DNA from: a virus | DNA length: 44,629 nucleotides | Virus record (IMG/VR): IMGVR_UViG_3300020131_000107 | Coordinates: 1-44,629 of that record | Direction: 5' to 3' (one strand) | Shown here: positions 38,601 to 44,629 of the stretch, piece after piece | Position numbering within the stretch: the stretch's first letter is position 1 | How the letters are laid out: the number at the start of each line of letters is the position of its first letter | The notes under the pieces: generated by a model | Databases searched by the model: none | Told to the model about the DNA's origin: nothing | The model's input: only the letters and a program-made list of their open reading frames with translations | Made by a program: the position numbers and the translations under genes

Positions 38601-39370
38601 TCGAGCTCACGTCGACTTCGGCCGGCGTCAATTTGCGCGAGCTCGCCAACGCGGCGGGCTATACCGGGTTCTCCGATGCGCACGTGACTTTCGTCGTGCC
38701 GGACGGCGTCACCGTCATGGGCGCACCTGGCGCGCCGAACGGCGGCGTTGCGATCGACACGGGCCCTTGGCCGACGGCAGAGTACGCGATCGATCTCTCG
38801 CTCGTCGTCGAGGCCGGCGGGCGCGTCATCGGCGGCGCCGGCAAAGGCGGCGACGGCGTGCCGTACAATCACGGCGCGCCAGGCGGGCAAGGCGGCGACG
38901 CCATCTATCTGCGCGCGCCGCTCTCGGTCGACAACGAAGGCGACATCTGGGGCGGCGGCGGCGGCGGCGGCGCAGGCGGCTGCGCGCGCGGACGGTTTTC
39001 GTTTTCCGATCTCAACGCCGGCGGAAGCGGCGGCGGCGGCGGCCAGCCGAACGGACCGCCGGGCGCTGGCGCCGACATCAACGGGGCCGACGGCAATGCC
39101 GGCGCGGCAGGCACGCAGCTGGCGCCTGGGGCTGGCGGCGCGCGGGTCAAGAACTCGGATTTCGCGCAGGCTGGCAAGGGCGGGGACGGCGGCGCCTACG
39201 GCGCGGCGGGCCAAGCGGGCGAGAACGCGCTCGTCGGCGCCAAGAACAAGTGGAACGGCGGGGCCGGCGGCGCGCCCGGCGGCGCCGGCATCAACGCCAA
39301 CGGCAATGCAGCGCCCGTGACCGGGCCCGGCGAAATCATCGGCGGCGTCATCGGCGCGGCTGAAGACTAA
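35582..39370 (+). CDS. tail tip protein J with Gly-rich C-terminal domain
   Basis: 1262 residues from the GTG at 35582, overlapping the previous gene by 20 nt; upstream in-frame sequence belongs to the NlpC gene's shadow. The N-terminal part has LEIFIDDARFDRSIWSKVRP, a hydrophobic helix (VNLAINIAISAGISMLTQAF) and KVPAVLGRFRVFPPHAAKHY, the usual beginning of gpJ-like proteins. The middle has fibronectin-like modules. From about residue 1078 the protein is Gly-rich with many GGxGG steps (AGGRVIGGAGKGGDG and similar), probably a polyglycine-helix adhesin. It contacts the host receptor. Confidence 0.85.
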   Translation: MSRQAAKRQGVSAAARSAEKQAEGSLALPFEAPRAFVHPPGATLQEIVDALIERGELDAAWLPHLEIFIDDARFDRSIWSKVRPREGRIVALRARPGYIPGVTEFLVNLAINIAISAGISMLTQAFIGGGPQIPGFEQIADIEASRNEIARWRKVPAVLGRFRVFPPHAAKHYTQGQDEKVVLRMLLCWGLAPVSVSDLKIGDTPIEKFAGVTVQHKLTPADPWPTIFSSSPDEDEGPGLISSEDGWVERTTSSDQCDLLQVEFAFPEGLIFYSSDGSLKTWGIEFRIRYRETGTTQWLDFVSGEAADEGHFYDIDGVKKQKPFRMNFEKAVARGRYDVAVKRTLADDPGPKGKNAFQWSMLRSFTFAAPVTDNNLAVTAIEIEASDQLDGVVDLINGVAQRIAPRWDSVAEAYGSEAETSNPSELFRWIACGPGAPNPRDPATEVDDAALGAWAELCHERGWRCDMELRAGAGQDEIMRQVAQCGRASPITRNGKLSVVIDDVKPAPRQVFTARNAWGFRSQRRYALPTHAVRCQFNNAEKDYQPDEMLVFFPGYDENTADPGRIVALKTGGKIYPNEVREAALRYIAEALIRVEDYSWRCDWENLACGRGDRVAIAHFVIAVGRQSARVKSLTLDGAAENVLALTLDEFVTQSAGDTYGLAWRQVAGGEMTRTVLPLTNMENGRGKVVTLATPQPVANAPKVGDLVVFGDAGIETLDATVTDIQRAPELEAEIRALPYDPGLFDGDLEGLTEFDDDTTYDDDTLNIQDLGGFQSAVSGEAFPPPPKPQIVNKLANSSGIFVDYTFPAKDAWRVNKLELYQRRDDDDGVFELVRVLPGDARLAAFGAGQLGLGYLLKLVAIDVRGRRTESDIIEVVSQAAALPFSGFLTRPSAVVATDSDGAGGDYSAAGGVFKIQIGDVVLDEIVDDDGVASASFTVVSATPGLSISIDAEGVYAIAGLTLDSGQAVLRAVRNGVAFDRTYEIAKNKAAAPSEPETPPSGFSATIELTSTSAGVNLRELANAAGYTGFSDAHVTFVVPDGVTVMGAPGAPNGGVAIDTGPWPTAEYAIDLSLVVEAGGRVIGGAGKGGDGVPYNHGAPGGQGGDAIYLRAPLSVDNEGDIWGGGGGGGAGGCARGRFSFSDLNAGGSGGGGGQPNGPPGAGADINGADGNAGAAGTQLAPGAGGARVKNSDFAQAGKGGDGGAYGAAGQAGENALVGAKNKWNGGAGGAPGGAGINANGNAAPVTGPGEIIGGVIGAAED

Positions 39371-39385
39371 AGGGAAGCTTTCGAC

Positions 39386-41980
39386 ATGGCGGGGATCGTG
39401 AAGAGCGCGGGCGCGTTGGCGTTCCGCGATTACGTCACTGACGGCGTGCCGGGCTCCGGCAAGAAGAAAGTCTCGAAAGCCGATGTGCGCCGTGTGTTCG
39501 CGCTGGTCGAGAAGTTCGCGCAGATCAAAGCCGTTTCGATCACGACGACGGTGCAGCCGTCATCGCCGGCGGACGGCGCGATCTACATCCTGCCAAGCGG
39601 CCGCAGCGGCGCGCAGTGGGGCGCGTTCGCGATCGGCGCCCTCGCCCTCTACGAGACCGGCCGCGGCTGGAGCGAAGTGCTGCCCGACGACGGCTGGACA
39701 GCGTTCGTCACCGATACGCAGCGGCGCTACGAGTGGAAGGACAGCGCCTGGGGCTGGAGCGATCCGCTTGGCGCGAGCACGATCGACACCGATGCGACGT
39801 TCGCGGCCAACAGCGACGCGAAGGTGCCGTCGCAAAAGGCGGTGAAGACGGCGCTCGACGCAAAGCTGGCGGCGAGCGCGATCGACACGGATGCTGCGCT
39901 CGGCGCCAACAGCAACGCGCTGGTCCCCTCGCAGGCGGCGGTCAAGGCCTACATCGACGGCCTGCTCGCGGCGAATGACGCGGCCGTTTACAAGGGCGCG
40001 ATCGACGCGTCGGCCAATCCGAACTATCCGGCCGCCAGCGCCGGCCACACCTACCGCATCTCTGTCGCCGGCAAGATCGGCGGCGCCGCCGGGCCCAGCG
40101 TGCAAGTCGGCGACATTGCGCTCTGCCACGTCGACGGCTCGGCCGCCGGCGATCACGCGACCGTCGGCGCGAACTGGAATATCATCCAGACCAATATCGA
40201 CGGCGCCGTGGTCGGGCCCGCAAGCGCGACCGACGGGCACATCGCCCAGTTCGACGGCGCGACCGGCAAGCTCTTGAAGGGCGGCCTGCAGCTCGACAGC
40301 GACACGACGCTCGCCGCCAATAGCAATGAGCGCGTCGCATCGCAGGCGGCGGTGAAGGCGTATGTCGACGGCGGGCTGGCTGGGAAGGCGCCGCTGGCTT
40401 CGCCGGCGCTGACCGGCACACCGACCGCGCCGACGCCGGCGCCGGGGACGAACACGACGCAGCTCGCCAACACCGCTTTCGTGACGGCCGCGATCGACGC
40501 GCTGATCGCGGCGGCGCCAGGCGCGCTGAACACGCTCGACGAGCTCGCCGCCGCACTCGGCGACGACGCTAATTTCGCCGCGACCGTGACCGCGGCGCTG
40601 GCGGCGAAGGCGCCGCTCGCCTCGCCGGCGCTGACGGGTTCGCCGACCGCGCCTACGCCGGGCGAGCACGACAACGACACCAGTATCGCGACCTCCGCCT
40701 ATGTGATGACGGCGATCAAGAACGCCTTCGGCATGACGCCGGAGATGTTCGGGGCCGTCGGCAACGGCGTCGCGGACGACACGACTGCGCTGACCAATTG
40801 GCTGAACGCCGTCATGGCGTCGTCGCGCCGGGTCGGTTTCCTCGGCTATAAATCCTATCGCATCACCGGGGCGCTGCCACAGATCAACGTGCCGGGCGTG
40901 CGCATTTATGGCGCCGGCCGTTCATCCAGCCACGACGTCGGCTCCGCCCAGGGCTCGATCATACTCTGCGCCGGGACCGCGGGGTACACGGCGCTGACGG
41001 TCGCGCCGACCTCGGGCGCCGGCAATCAGCGTTTGGACGGAATTGAACTCATCGGCTTCACGGTCAACGCCAACAGCGTGGCCGCCGTCGGCGTTGCGCT
41101 GCTCAGCTGCTTCAACTGGCGCGCCGAGGTTTCGGTGCACGAAGCGACGAGCAGCGGACTGCTTCTCGGCGTGGTGGCTTCGCTTGGCGAAGCGCGGGAC
41201 ACGCAACGCGGTCTGCTGCGCTTCTCCGGCCGCCAGGCGCTCAATGCGGCGCCGGCGCTGCGTCTCACCGGCGACACCGGCGCGAACACGTCGAAGAACA
41301 TCTTCCTCGAAATCGACATCCTGCATCGCGACGAAATCGGCATCATCGAGGAAAACGCCGACAACAATCACTGGCTCGACGTGCGCTGCAGCCGCGCCAG
41401 CGGCGGCAGCGCGGCGTACGGCTGGGAGTGCCGCGGCGGCGCGACCGAGCCGCAATCGGTTCGCCACGAAATCATCTACAAGTATTCAGGCACCGTGCCG
41501 CTCATCGCTCGCGGCACGGAGAGCTACACGGTCGCCTCGCAAGGCATCGACATCCGTTACAACGACGTCTCGAACGGGACGCCTGATCCGGTCGAAGGGA
41601 CCGGCGCGATCATCTTCGGCGATCATTGGCGGCAATCGACACCAACGCCGGTCGCCGGTGTCGGCGCGCTGACGGCGGCGACGAGCGAGCTGCGCTGGCG
41701 GCGGCGGCGGAAGCAAGTCGAGTTTCAGATCGCGATAACGATTACGACGAACGGAACGGGAGCGTCCTATATCAGCGTGCCGATGCCGGCGACGTCAGCG
41801 AACGGGACCGGCTTCGACGCCGTGTTCTGCGGCAAGGAAGTGCAGGCGACGGGCAGCATTCTCTCGGCGCGAATCGCGCCGAACACGTCGACCCTGGTCA
41901 TCCAGACCTTCAATGGCGGCTATCCCGGCGCAGACGGCTACAAGCTCGTGACGGCTGGCGCTTACGCGGCGGCGGCGTGA
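39386..41980 (+). CDS. tail fibre/tailspike with repeat stalk and pectate-lyase-like beta-helix
   Basis: 864 residues. The N-terminal region to about 125 is a probable attachment domain. Then come repeats of the type D-T/S-D-x-x-x-x-A-N-S-N-x-x-V-x-S-Q-x-A-V-K-x-Y-x-D (about 130-330) and two copies of APLASPALTGxPTAPTP, both typical of fibre shafts. From about 450, EMFGAVGNGVADDTTALTNW begins a pectate-lyase-3-like right-handed beta-helix, as in capsule-degrading tailspikes. The C-terminus is a small beta domain. It probably binds or cleaves a surface polysaccharide. Confidence 0.82.
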   Translation: MAGIVKSAGALAFRDYVTDGVPGSGKKKVSKADVRRVFALVEKFAQIKAVSITTTVQPSSPADGAIYILPSGRSGAQWGAFAIGALALYETGRGWSEVLPDDGWTAFVTDTQRRYEWKDSAWGWSDPLGASTIDTDATFAANSDAKVPSQKAVKTALDAKLAASAIDTDAALGANSNALVPSQAAVKAYIDGLLAANDAAVYKGAIDASANPNYPAASAGHTYRISVAGKIGGAAGPSVQVGDIALCHVDGSAAGDHATVGANWNIIQTNIDGAVVGPASATDGHIAQFDGATGKLLKGGLQLDSDTTLAANSNERVASQAAVKAYVDGGLAGKAPLASPALTGTPTAPTPAPGTNTTQLANTAFVTAAIDALIAAAPGALNTLDELAAALGDDANFAATVTAALAAKAPLASPALTGSPTAPTPGEHDNDTSIATSAYVMTAIKNAFGMTPEMFGAVGNGVADDTTALTNWLNAVMASSRRVGFLGYKSYRITGALPQINVPGVRIYGAGRSSSHDVGSAQGSIILCAGTAGYTALTVAPTSGAGNQRLDGIELIGFTVNANSVAAVGVALLSCFNWRAEVSVHEATSSGLLLGVVASLGEARDTQRGLLRFSGRQALNAAPALRLTGDTGANTSKNIFLEIDILHRDEIGIIEENADNNHWLDVRCSRASGGSAAYGWECRGGATEPQSVRHEIIYKYSGTVPLIARGTESYTVASQGIDIRYNDVSNGTPDPVEGTGAIIFGDHWRQSTPTPVAGVGALTAATSELRWRRRRKQVEFQIAITITTNGTGASYISVPMPATSANGTGFDAVFCGKEVQATGSILSARIAPNTSTLVIQTFNGGYPGADGYKLVTAGAYAAAA

Positions 41981-41984
41981 CGCG

Positions 41985-42248
41985 ATGACCTTCGACGATA
42001 TCTTCGCAGCCGCGCCGATCGGCGCGCGCCTCGCCGTGAGCGACGGCCGGCCGCAGCCGCCGGAACGCGCAGTGCAGCGCCTGCGCGCCTGGCGCTCGCA
42101 CAATTTCGAGGGACCGCTGGAGGAAAAGCTCGAGGCGAGCGAGAGCCAGCCCCGGCGGCTGAAAATCCGCGCCGTCGACCAGCTCGGCCTGACCGTCTCC
42201 TACACGGTCGCCGAGAACGTCGAGCACACATTCACGCTGCTCGACTGA
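41985..42248 (+). CDS. hypothetical protein (87 aa)
   Basis: 87 residues starting five bases after the fibre gene. Helical first half (ERAVQRLRAWRSHNFEGPLE) and strand-rich second half (RLKIRAVDQLGLTVSYTVAE). No signal or membrane segment. It might assist fibre assembly, as small genes after fibre genes often do, but no family is recognised. Confidence 0.55.
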   Translation: MTFDDIFAAAPIGARLAVSDGRPQPPERAVQRLRAWRSHNFEGPLEEKLEASESQPRRLKIRAVDQLGLTVSYTVAENVEHTFTLLD

Positions 42249-42332
42249 CCAGATCCTGCGCCGGGCCGTTGGGGCCGCCGGCGACGTGAACAGGATGAAC
42301 GCGGCCCCATGCAACAATCGAGGAGAACGACG

Positions 42333-42815
42333 ATGAAGAGACTTTGTCTCGCACTGGCGCTCGCGCCGGCTTTCCTGCTGACCGCCTGCGCGACCGACGG
42401 CATGGACACGGGCGGTGCCGGCGGCGCAGCCGATCAGCCGCTCGACGCCGACGTTGCCGAGCTCGAGCGCGAAGTGCAGAAGGCGGTCGACCGCAATGTG
42501 CGCGCCCGCGAGGAGCTGGCCGCTTCCAACGCCGAACTCGATGCGGTCGAAGCGAAGATCGCCGACGGCGCCCAGAAGGCGCTCGACTTCCTGCGCGCCT
42601 ATCGCAATCCGGTGACGCCGAATCCGGCCGAGCCGATCGCGCCCGACGTCGCCGCGCCGGCGCCGGCGGCAGAGCCGCCGGTGTTCACCGATGTGGCGTC
42701 GCCGGAGCTCACGCCCGAGACCACGAGCGGAGGCTTCGCCGAGACGATCGGCGAAACGTTCGTCGTGCCGGCCGAGGTGAGCGGCGAGGCCTCGGCCGAA
42801 ACCGGCGCCGGCTAA
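42333..42815 (+). CDS. coiled-coil lipoprotein of the lysis region
   Basis: 160 residues from the ATG at 42333 with GGAG seven bases upstream. MKRLCLALALAPAFLLTAC ends in lipobox LLTAC, so a lipidated Cys is expected. A heptad-rich helix follows (VAELEREVQKAVDRNVRARE onward, about 45-90), then a Pro/Ala-rich tail. It resembles outer-membrane murein-type lipoproteins in layout. It precedes the holin-like and spanin genes, so a role in envelope disruption is plausible, but no spanin partner is adjacent. Confidence 0.65.
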   Translation: MKRLCLALALAPAFLLTACATDGMDTGGAGGAADQPLDADVAELEREVQKAVDRNVRAREELAASNAELDAVEAKIADGAQKALDFLRAYRNPVTPNPAEPIAPDVAAPAPAAEPPVFTDVASPELTPETTSGGFAETIGETFVVPAEVSGEASAETGAG

Positions 42816-42831
42816 AGCCCCGGCCGAGACC

Positions 42832-42867
42832 GAAGCCCGGCGTAGGGGCAGCCTTGCGCCGGGCTTC
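42832..42867 (+). terminator. hairpin between lipoprotein and holin-like genes
   Basis: GAAGCCCGGCG (42832-42842) and CGCCGGGCTTC (42857-42867) form a perfect 11-bp stem with a 14-nt loop, followed by ACCACTTCTTC. No T-run, so it may slow or partly stop transcription, or protect mRNA ends. Confidence 0.4.
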
Positions 42868-42905
42868 ACCACTTCTTCAGCACCGCGCGGGGGAGCGCCA
42901 AGCAC

Positions 42906-43175
42906 TTGACCACACCAGAAGATACGCGCGCGCTGATCGTCGACACGGTCGAGGAAACGCTGCAACGCCTCGGCATCGACGTCTCGACGCCGGAGGGCAT
43001 CGAAGAGTTTCGCGCCGATCTCCGCTTCGCCCGCGAGATGCGGACGGCGACGGACGAAGTGAAACGCGCCAGCCTGATGGCCGCGGTCGGCACCGTGGTG
43101 ACAGGCGGCATCGCGGCCATTCTGCTGGCGCTCCGGCATTGGCTGCTCAACAGCCCGCCGCCCCCGGCCGGCTGA
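42906..43175 (+). CDS. holin-like protein, one TM helix (DUF6127-like)
   Basis: 89 residues starting with TTG (42906-42908); GGGGGAG lies 11 nt upstream. TRALIVDTVEETLQRLGIDV, FAREMRTATDEVKRASLMAA and the membrane helix VGTVVTGGIAAILLALRHWL recall small DUF6127-type proteins beside lysis genes in alphaproteobacterial phages. N-in, C-out with one TM is possible for a pinholin. Holin function is not demonstrated. Confidence 0.55.
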   Translation: MTTPEDTRALIVDTVEETLQRLGIDVSTPEGIEEFRADLRFAREMRTATDEVKRASLMAAVGTVVTGGIAAILLALRHWLLNSPPPPAG

Positions 43176-43202
43176 ACGGATTTCAACAACGGAGTAGGAA
43201 AC

Positions 43203-43865
43203 ATGAAACTCGCGCATCTTTGCGCGGCGTTCGCGATCGCGTGCGCCGCCCTCATGTCGATCGCGCCGCCGGCGGCGGCGCAGGACTATGCGATCGATTC
43301 CAGTGTCGTGCACCCCGGCGCCGATCGCGTTGTGCTGCAACAGCCGAGCGCCGAGCCGTCGGCGCAGTACGAGACGGCCGAGCTCACGCAGTACCAGAAC
43401 GATGCGGCGGACGGCGGCACTTCGCTGCCGTGGGGCGATCTCATCGCCGAGCTGCTCAACATGTTCGGGGCGCTCGTCGTCGCGGCCGTGCTGTTCGTTT
43501 TCCGCAAGCTGCCGGCCGAGGTCATCGCAACCTTGAACGCGGCCTGCATGATGCTCTTCCAAAAACACGCGAACGAGCTGATCGGCCACGCCGTAAACTA
43601 CGGGATCAATGTCACGGCAGGCGCCGTGCGCGGGAAGACCCTCGATTTCAAGGTCGGCAGCGCGGTGCTCGAGCGCGCGACGGATTACGCGGCGGAGCGC
43701 GCGCCGTGGTTCGTCAAGGTCATTCTCGGGGGCGCGGCGAATGTCCGTCAGATGATCGCGGCGCGACTCGAACTCGCCGAAGACGTGGCGCTGCCGCTGG
43801 CGAAGCCGCCGGCCGAGGCGTCGTTCGTCTCGGCGGCGCCGCCGGCCCCGGCGTCGGCCGCTTAA
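43203..43865 (+). CDS. signal-peptide membrane protein, possible holin (LLH-like)
   Basis: 220 residues. The first 27 form a cleavable signal peptide (MKLAHLCAAFAIACAALMSI, then APPAAAQ). After a 50-residue polar stretch comes one transmembrane helix (ELLNMFGALVVAAVLFVFRK) and then a helical domain (HAVNYGINVTAGAVRGK, ERATDYAAERAPWFVKVILG) resembling the C-terminal part of LLH-family holins. GGAGTAGG precedes the ATG. Likely part of the lysis cassette; alternatives include a tail-associated membrane protein. Confidence 0.55.
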   Translation: MKLAHLCAAFAIACAALMSIAPPAAAQDYAIDSSVVHPGADRVVLQQPSAEPSAQYETAELTQYQNDAADGGTSLPWGDLIAELLNMFGALVVAAVLFVFRKLPAEVIATLNAACMMLFQKHANELIGHAVNYGINVTAGAVRGKTLDFKVGSAVLERATDYAAERAPWFVKVILGGAANVRQMIAARLELAEDVALPLAKPPAEASFVSAAPPAPASAA

Positions 43866-43870
43866 GCCCC

Positions 43871-44119
43871 ATGCTCGGCTCCGTCATCGACTGGGCCAAG
43901 TTCGCCCTGCTCGCGCTCTCCCTGGTCGACAAGCTCGTCGATTGGGTTGAGCGCGAGCAGCTGCGGGGCGAGCTCCAGCGCGAGAATTTCCGCAAGCAAG
44001 TGGAGAAGCACCATGCCGACGTCGCCGCCGCGCGCGCGATTCGCGAGCGCACTCGCGCTGAGCTCGATGCTGCTCCTGACAAGCTGCGTGAGCATCCCGA
44101 CGCGCATTTTCGGGATTGA
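43871..44119 (+). CDS. inner-membrane spanin-like protein (Rz position)
   Basis: 82 residues. An N-terminal membrane helix (VIDWAKFALLALSLVDKLVD) is followed by a charged coiled coil (REQLRGELQRENFRKQVEKH onward). The lipoprotein gene at 44013 starts inside it in another frame, the classical Rz/Rz1 arrangement. The i-spanin would join the o-spanin across the periplasm and fuse the membranes at lysis. Shorter than lambda Rz (153). Confidence 0.72.
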   Translation: MLGSVIDWAKFALLALSLVDKLVDWVEREQLRGELQRENFRKQVEKHHADVAAARAIRERTRAELDAAPDKLREHPDAHFRD

Positions 44120-44261
44120 AGAGGAAGAGGCGCCGCGCAGCGTGCCCTGCGAAGCGCTCGAGCTTTTTCAGCCGTCACGCGCCGACACTGACGGCACGAT
44201 CGCACAGGCGATCGCACACAACCGCGTCTTCGATCGCTTCTGCGGGGCGGCCGGCGAGTAG
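44013..44261 (+). CDS. outer-membrane spanin lipoprotein (Rz1-like)
   Basis: 82 residues from the ATG at 44013, with GGAG about 8 nt upstream, in a frame different from the i-spanin gene that it overlaps by 107 nt. The signal (FASALALSSMLLLTSC) ends in lipobox LLTSC. The mature part is short, with an acidic stretch (GIEEEEAPR) rather than the Pro-rich region of Rz1. The overlap and lipobox are the main evidence. Confidence 0.72.
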   Translation: MPTSPPRARFASALALSSMLLLTSCVSIPTRIFGIEEEEAPRSVPCEALELFQPSRADTDGTIAQAIAHNRVFDRFCGAAGE

Positions 44262-44309
44262 AGCTCTCTCGCCGGCCCGCGCTCCTCGATCGCGCGCTGG
44301 CGGGCGGGA

Positions 44310-44353
44310 CGCGGGTCCGGGCGGGGCCTGACCCCTCCTCGCCCGGACCCGCG
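44310..44353. terminator. bidirectional terminator between convergent operons
   Basis: CGCGGGTCCGGGCG (44310-44323) and CGCCCGGACCCGCG (44340-44353) make a perfect 14-bp stem; the loop has a further GGGG/CCCC pairing. It lies between the end of the rightward late genes (44261) and the end of the leftward gene (44393). T-tracts are absent on both sides. Confidence 0.6.
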
Positions 44354-44392
44354 ATCGCGCTGCAGCTGCTGGCAGCTGACGATTCGAGGGGG

Positions 44393-44629
44393 TTAACGCC
44401 GGCCACGCTTGCCGAGGCGGCCAGGCGGCTCGCAGCGGACGCTGACATGGTCGCGCGATCCGCACCGGCCGCAGCGCGCCGGAATCTCGTTTAAGCGCCG
44501 CTCCTCTCCCCACCGTCTAATCGCTTCGCGGATATCGACCTTGCCGACGTGCGCGCAGGCGCCCGGCCGGACGCAATAGAACGCCACGCGCAGGCTGCCC
44601 TGCTCGTAAGCCTGTTTTAAAGTGATCAT
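44393..44629 (-). CDS. small zinc-ribbon-like protein (78 aa)
   Basis: 78 residues. CVRPGACAH and CGRCGSRDHVSVRC supply spaced Cys/His residues suited to one or two zinc sites. GKVDIREAIRRWGEERRLNE is a helical middle. It resembles small phage proteins that begin MITLxQA and contain HxGKVDL; none has a known role. The ATG ends exactly at the right window edge. If the genome is circular, it directly follows the stop of the gene at 1-279 (TGAATG), making it the last gene of the leftward operon. Confidence 0.65.
   Translation of the reverse strand: MITLKQAYEQGSLRVAFYCVRPGACAHVGKVDIREAIRRWGEERRLNEIPARCGRCGSRDHVSVRCEPPGRLGKRGRR

Noticed and set aside
1-44629. Integrase, transposase, insertion sequence or att site
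   Set aside because: No protein showing tyrosine-recombinase, serine-recombinase or transposase motifs was seen, and no terminal direct repeats were noticed.
1-44629. CRISPR arrays and tRNA or rRNA genes
   Set aside because: No regularly spaced 25-40 bp repeats and no cloverleaf-like segment with a GGTTCGAATCC-type T-arm was noticed. A tRNA scan was not possible.

Overview
The window reads as a complete or near-complete genome of a temperate, lambda-like siphophage from a high-GC Gram-negative host, most likely an alphaproteobacterium. The basis is very GC-rich coding DNA, an S24-type repressor of the kind seen in alphaproteobacterial prophages, lipobox lipoproteins and spanins that imply an outer membrane, and small phage families (DUF3310, Gp37/Gp68, DUF6441-like, DUF6127-like) that I recall from alphaproteobacterial phages. 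These assignments come from reading motifs; no database search was run. Nearly every base is coding and neighbouring genes overlap at ATGA, GTGA or TGATG junctions, so two long translationally coupled operons dominate.

Layout. A leftward operon (7922 down to 1) carries about 17 mostly small genes. They include a large ParB-like protein, a Gp37/Gp68 protein, an ASCH-like protein, an ABA-sandwich protein, small membrane proteins and an excisionase-like HTH protein. The immunity region (7923-9666) has a leftward repressor gene followed by a small membrane protein and a BamE-like lipoprotein, with operator/promoter sites on both sides. Rightward early genes (9667-18691) comprise a Cro-like regulator, a CII-like protein, a DnaA domain-IV protein, two paralogous winged-helix proteins, a prim-pol, a cupin-like protein, a DUF3310 protein, a D5/SF3 helicase and then an iteron-like cluster (17648-17893). 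After an intrinsic terminator come the late genes in lambda order: terminase small and large subunits, gpW, portal, protease with nested scaffold, gpD, capsid gpE, FI, FII, Z, U, V, G/GT (with a probable -1 frameshift), H, M, L, K, J, and then a beta-helix tail fibre. A lysis region (42333-44261) has a lipoprotein, two holin-like proteins and overlapping inner- and outer-membrane spanins. A strong hairpin (44310-44353) separates this from the last leftward gene (44393-44629).

How it works together. The repressor should bind 18-bp CCGGG-type palindromes placed inside the -35/-10 spacer of both divergent promoters (PL near 7954-7982, PR near 9629-9658), as lambda CI does at OL and OR. The two membrane/lipoprotein genes downstream of the repressor occupy the position of lambda rexAB and are candidates for lysogenic conversion or superinfection exclusion. 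The prim-pol, SF3 helicase, DnaA-IV protein and iterons suggest a self-encoded replication module.

Odd points. No integrase, ParA or endolysin is recognisable. A ParB-like gene is present, and the two window ends join as stop-start TGAATG on the minus strand. Together these favour a circular genome and raise the possibility of a phage-plasmid lifestyle. One conserved small late gene has a stop at codon 2.
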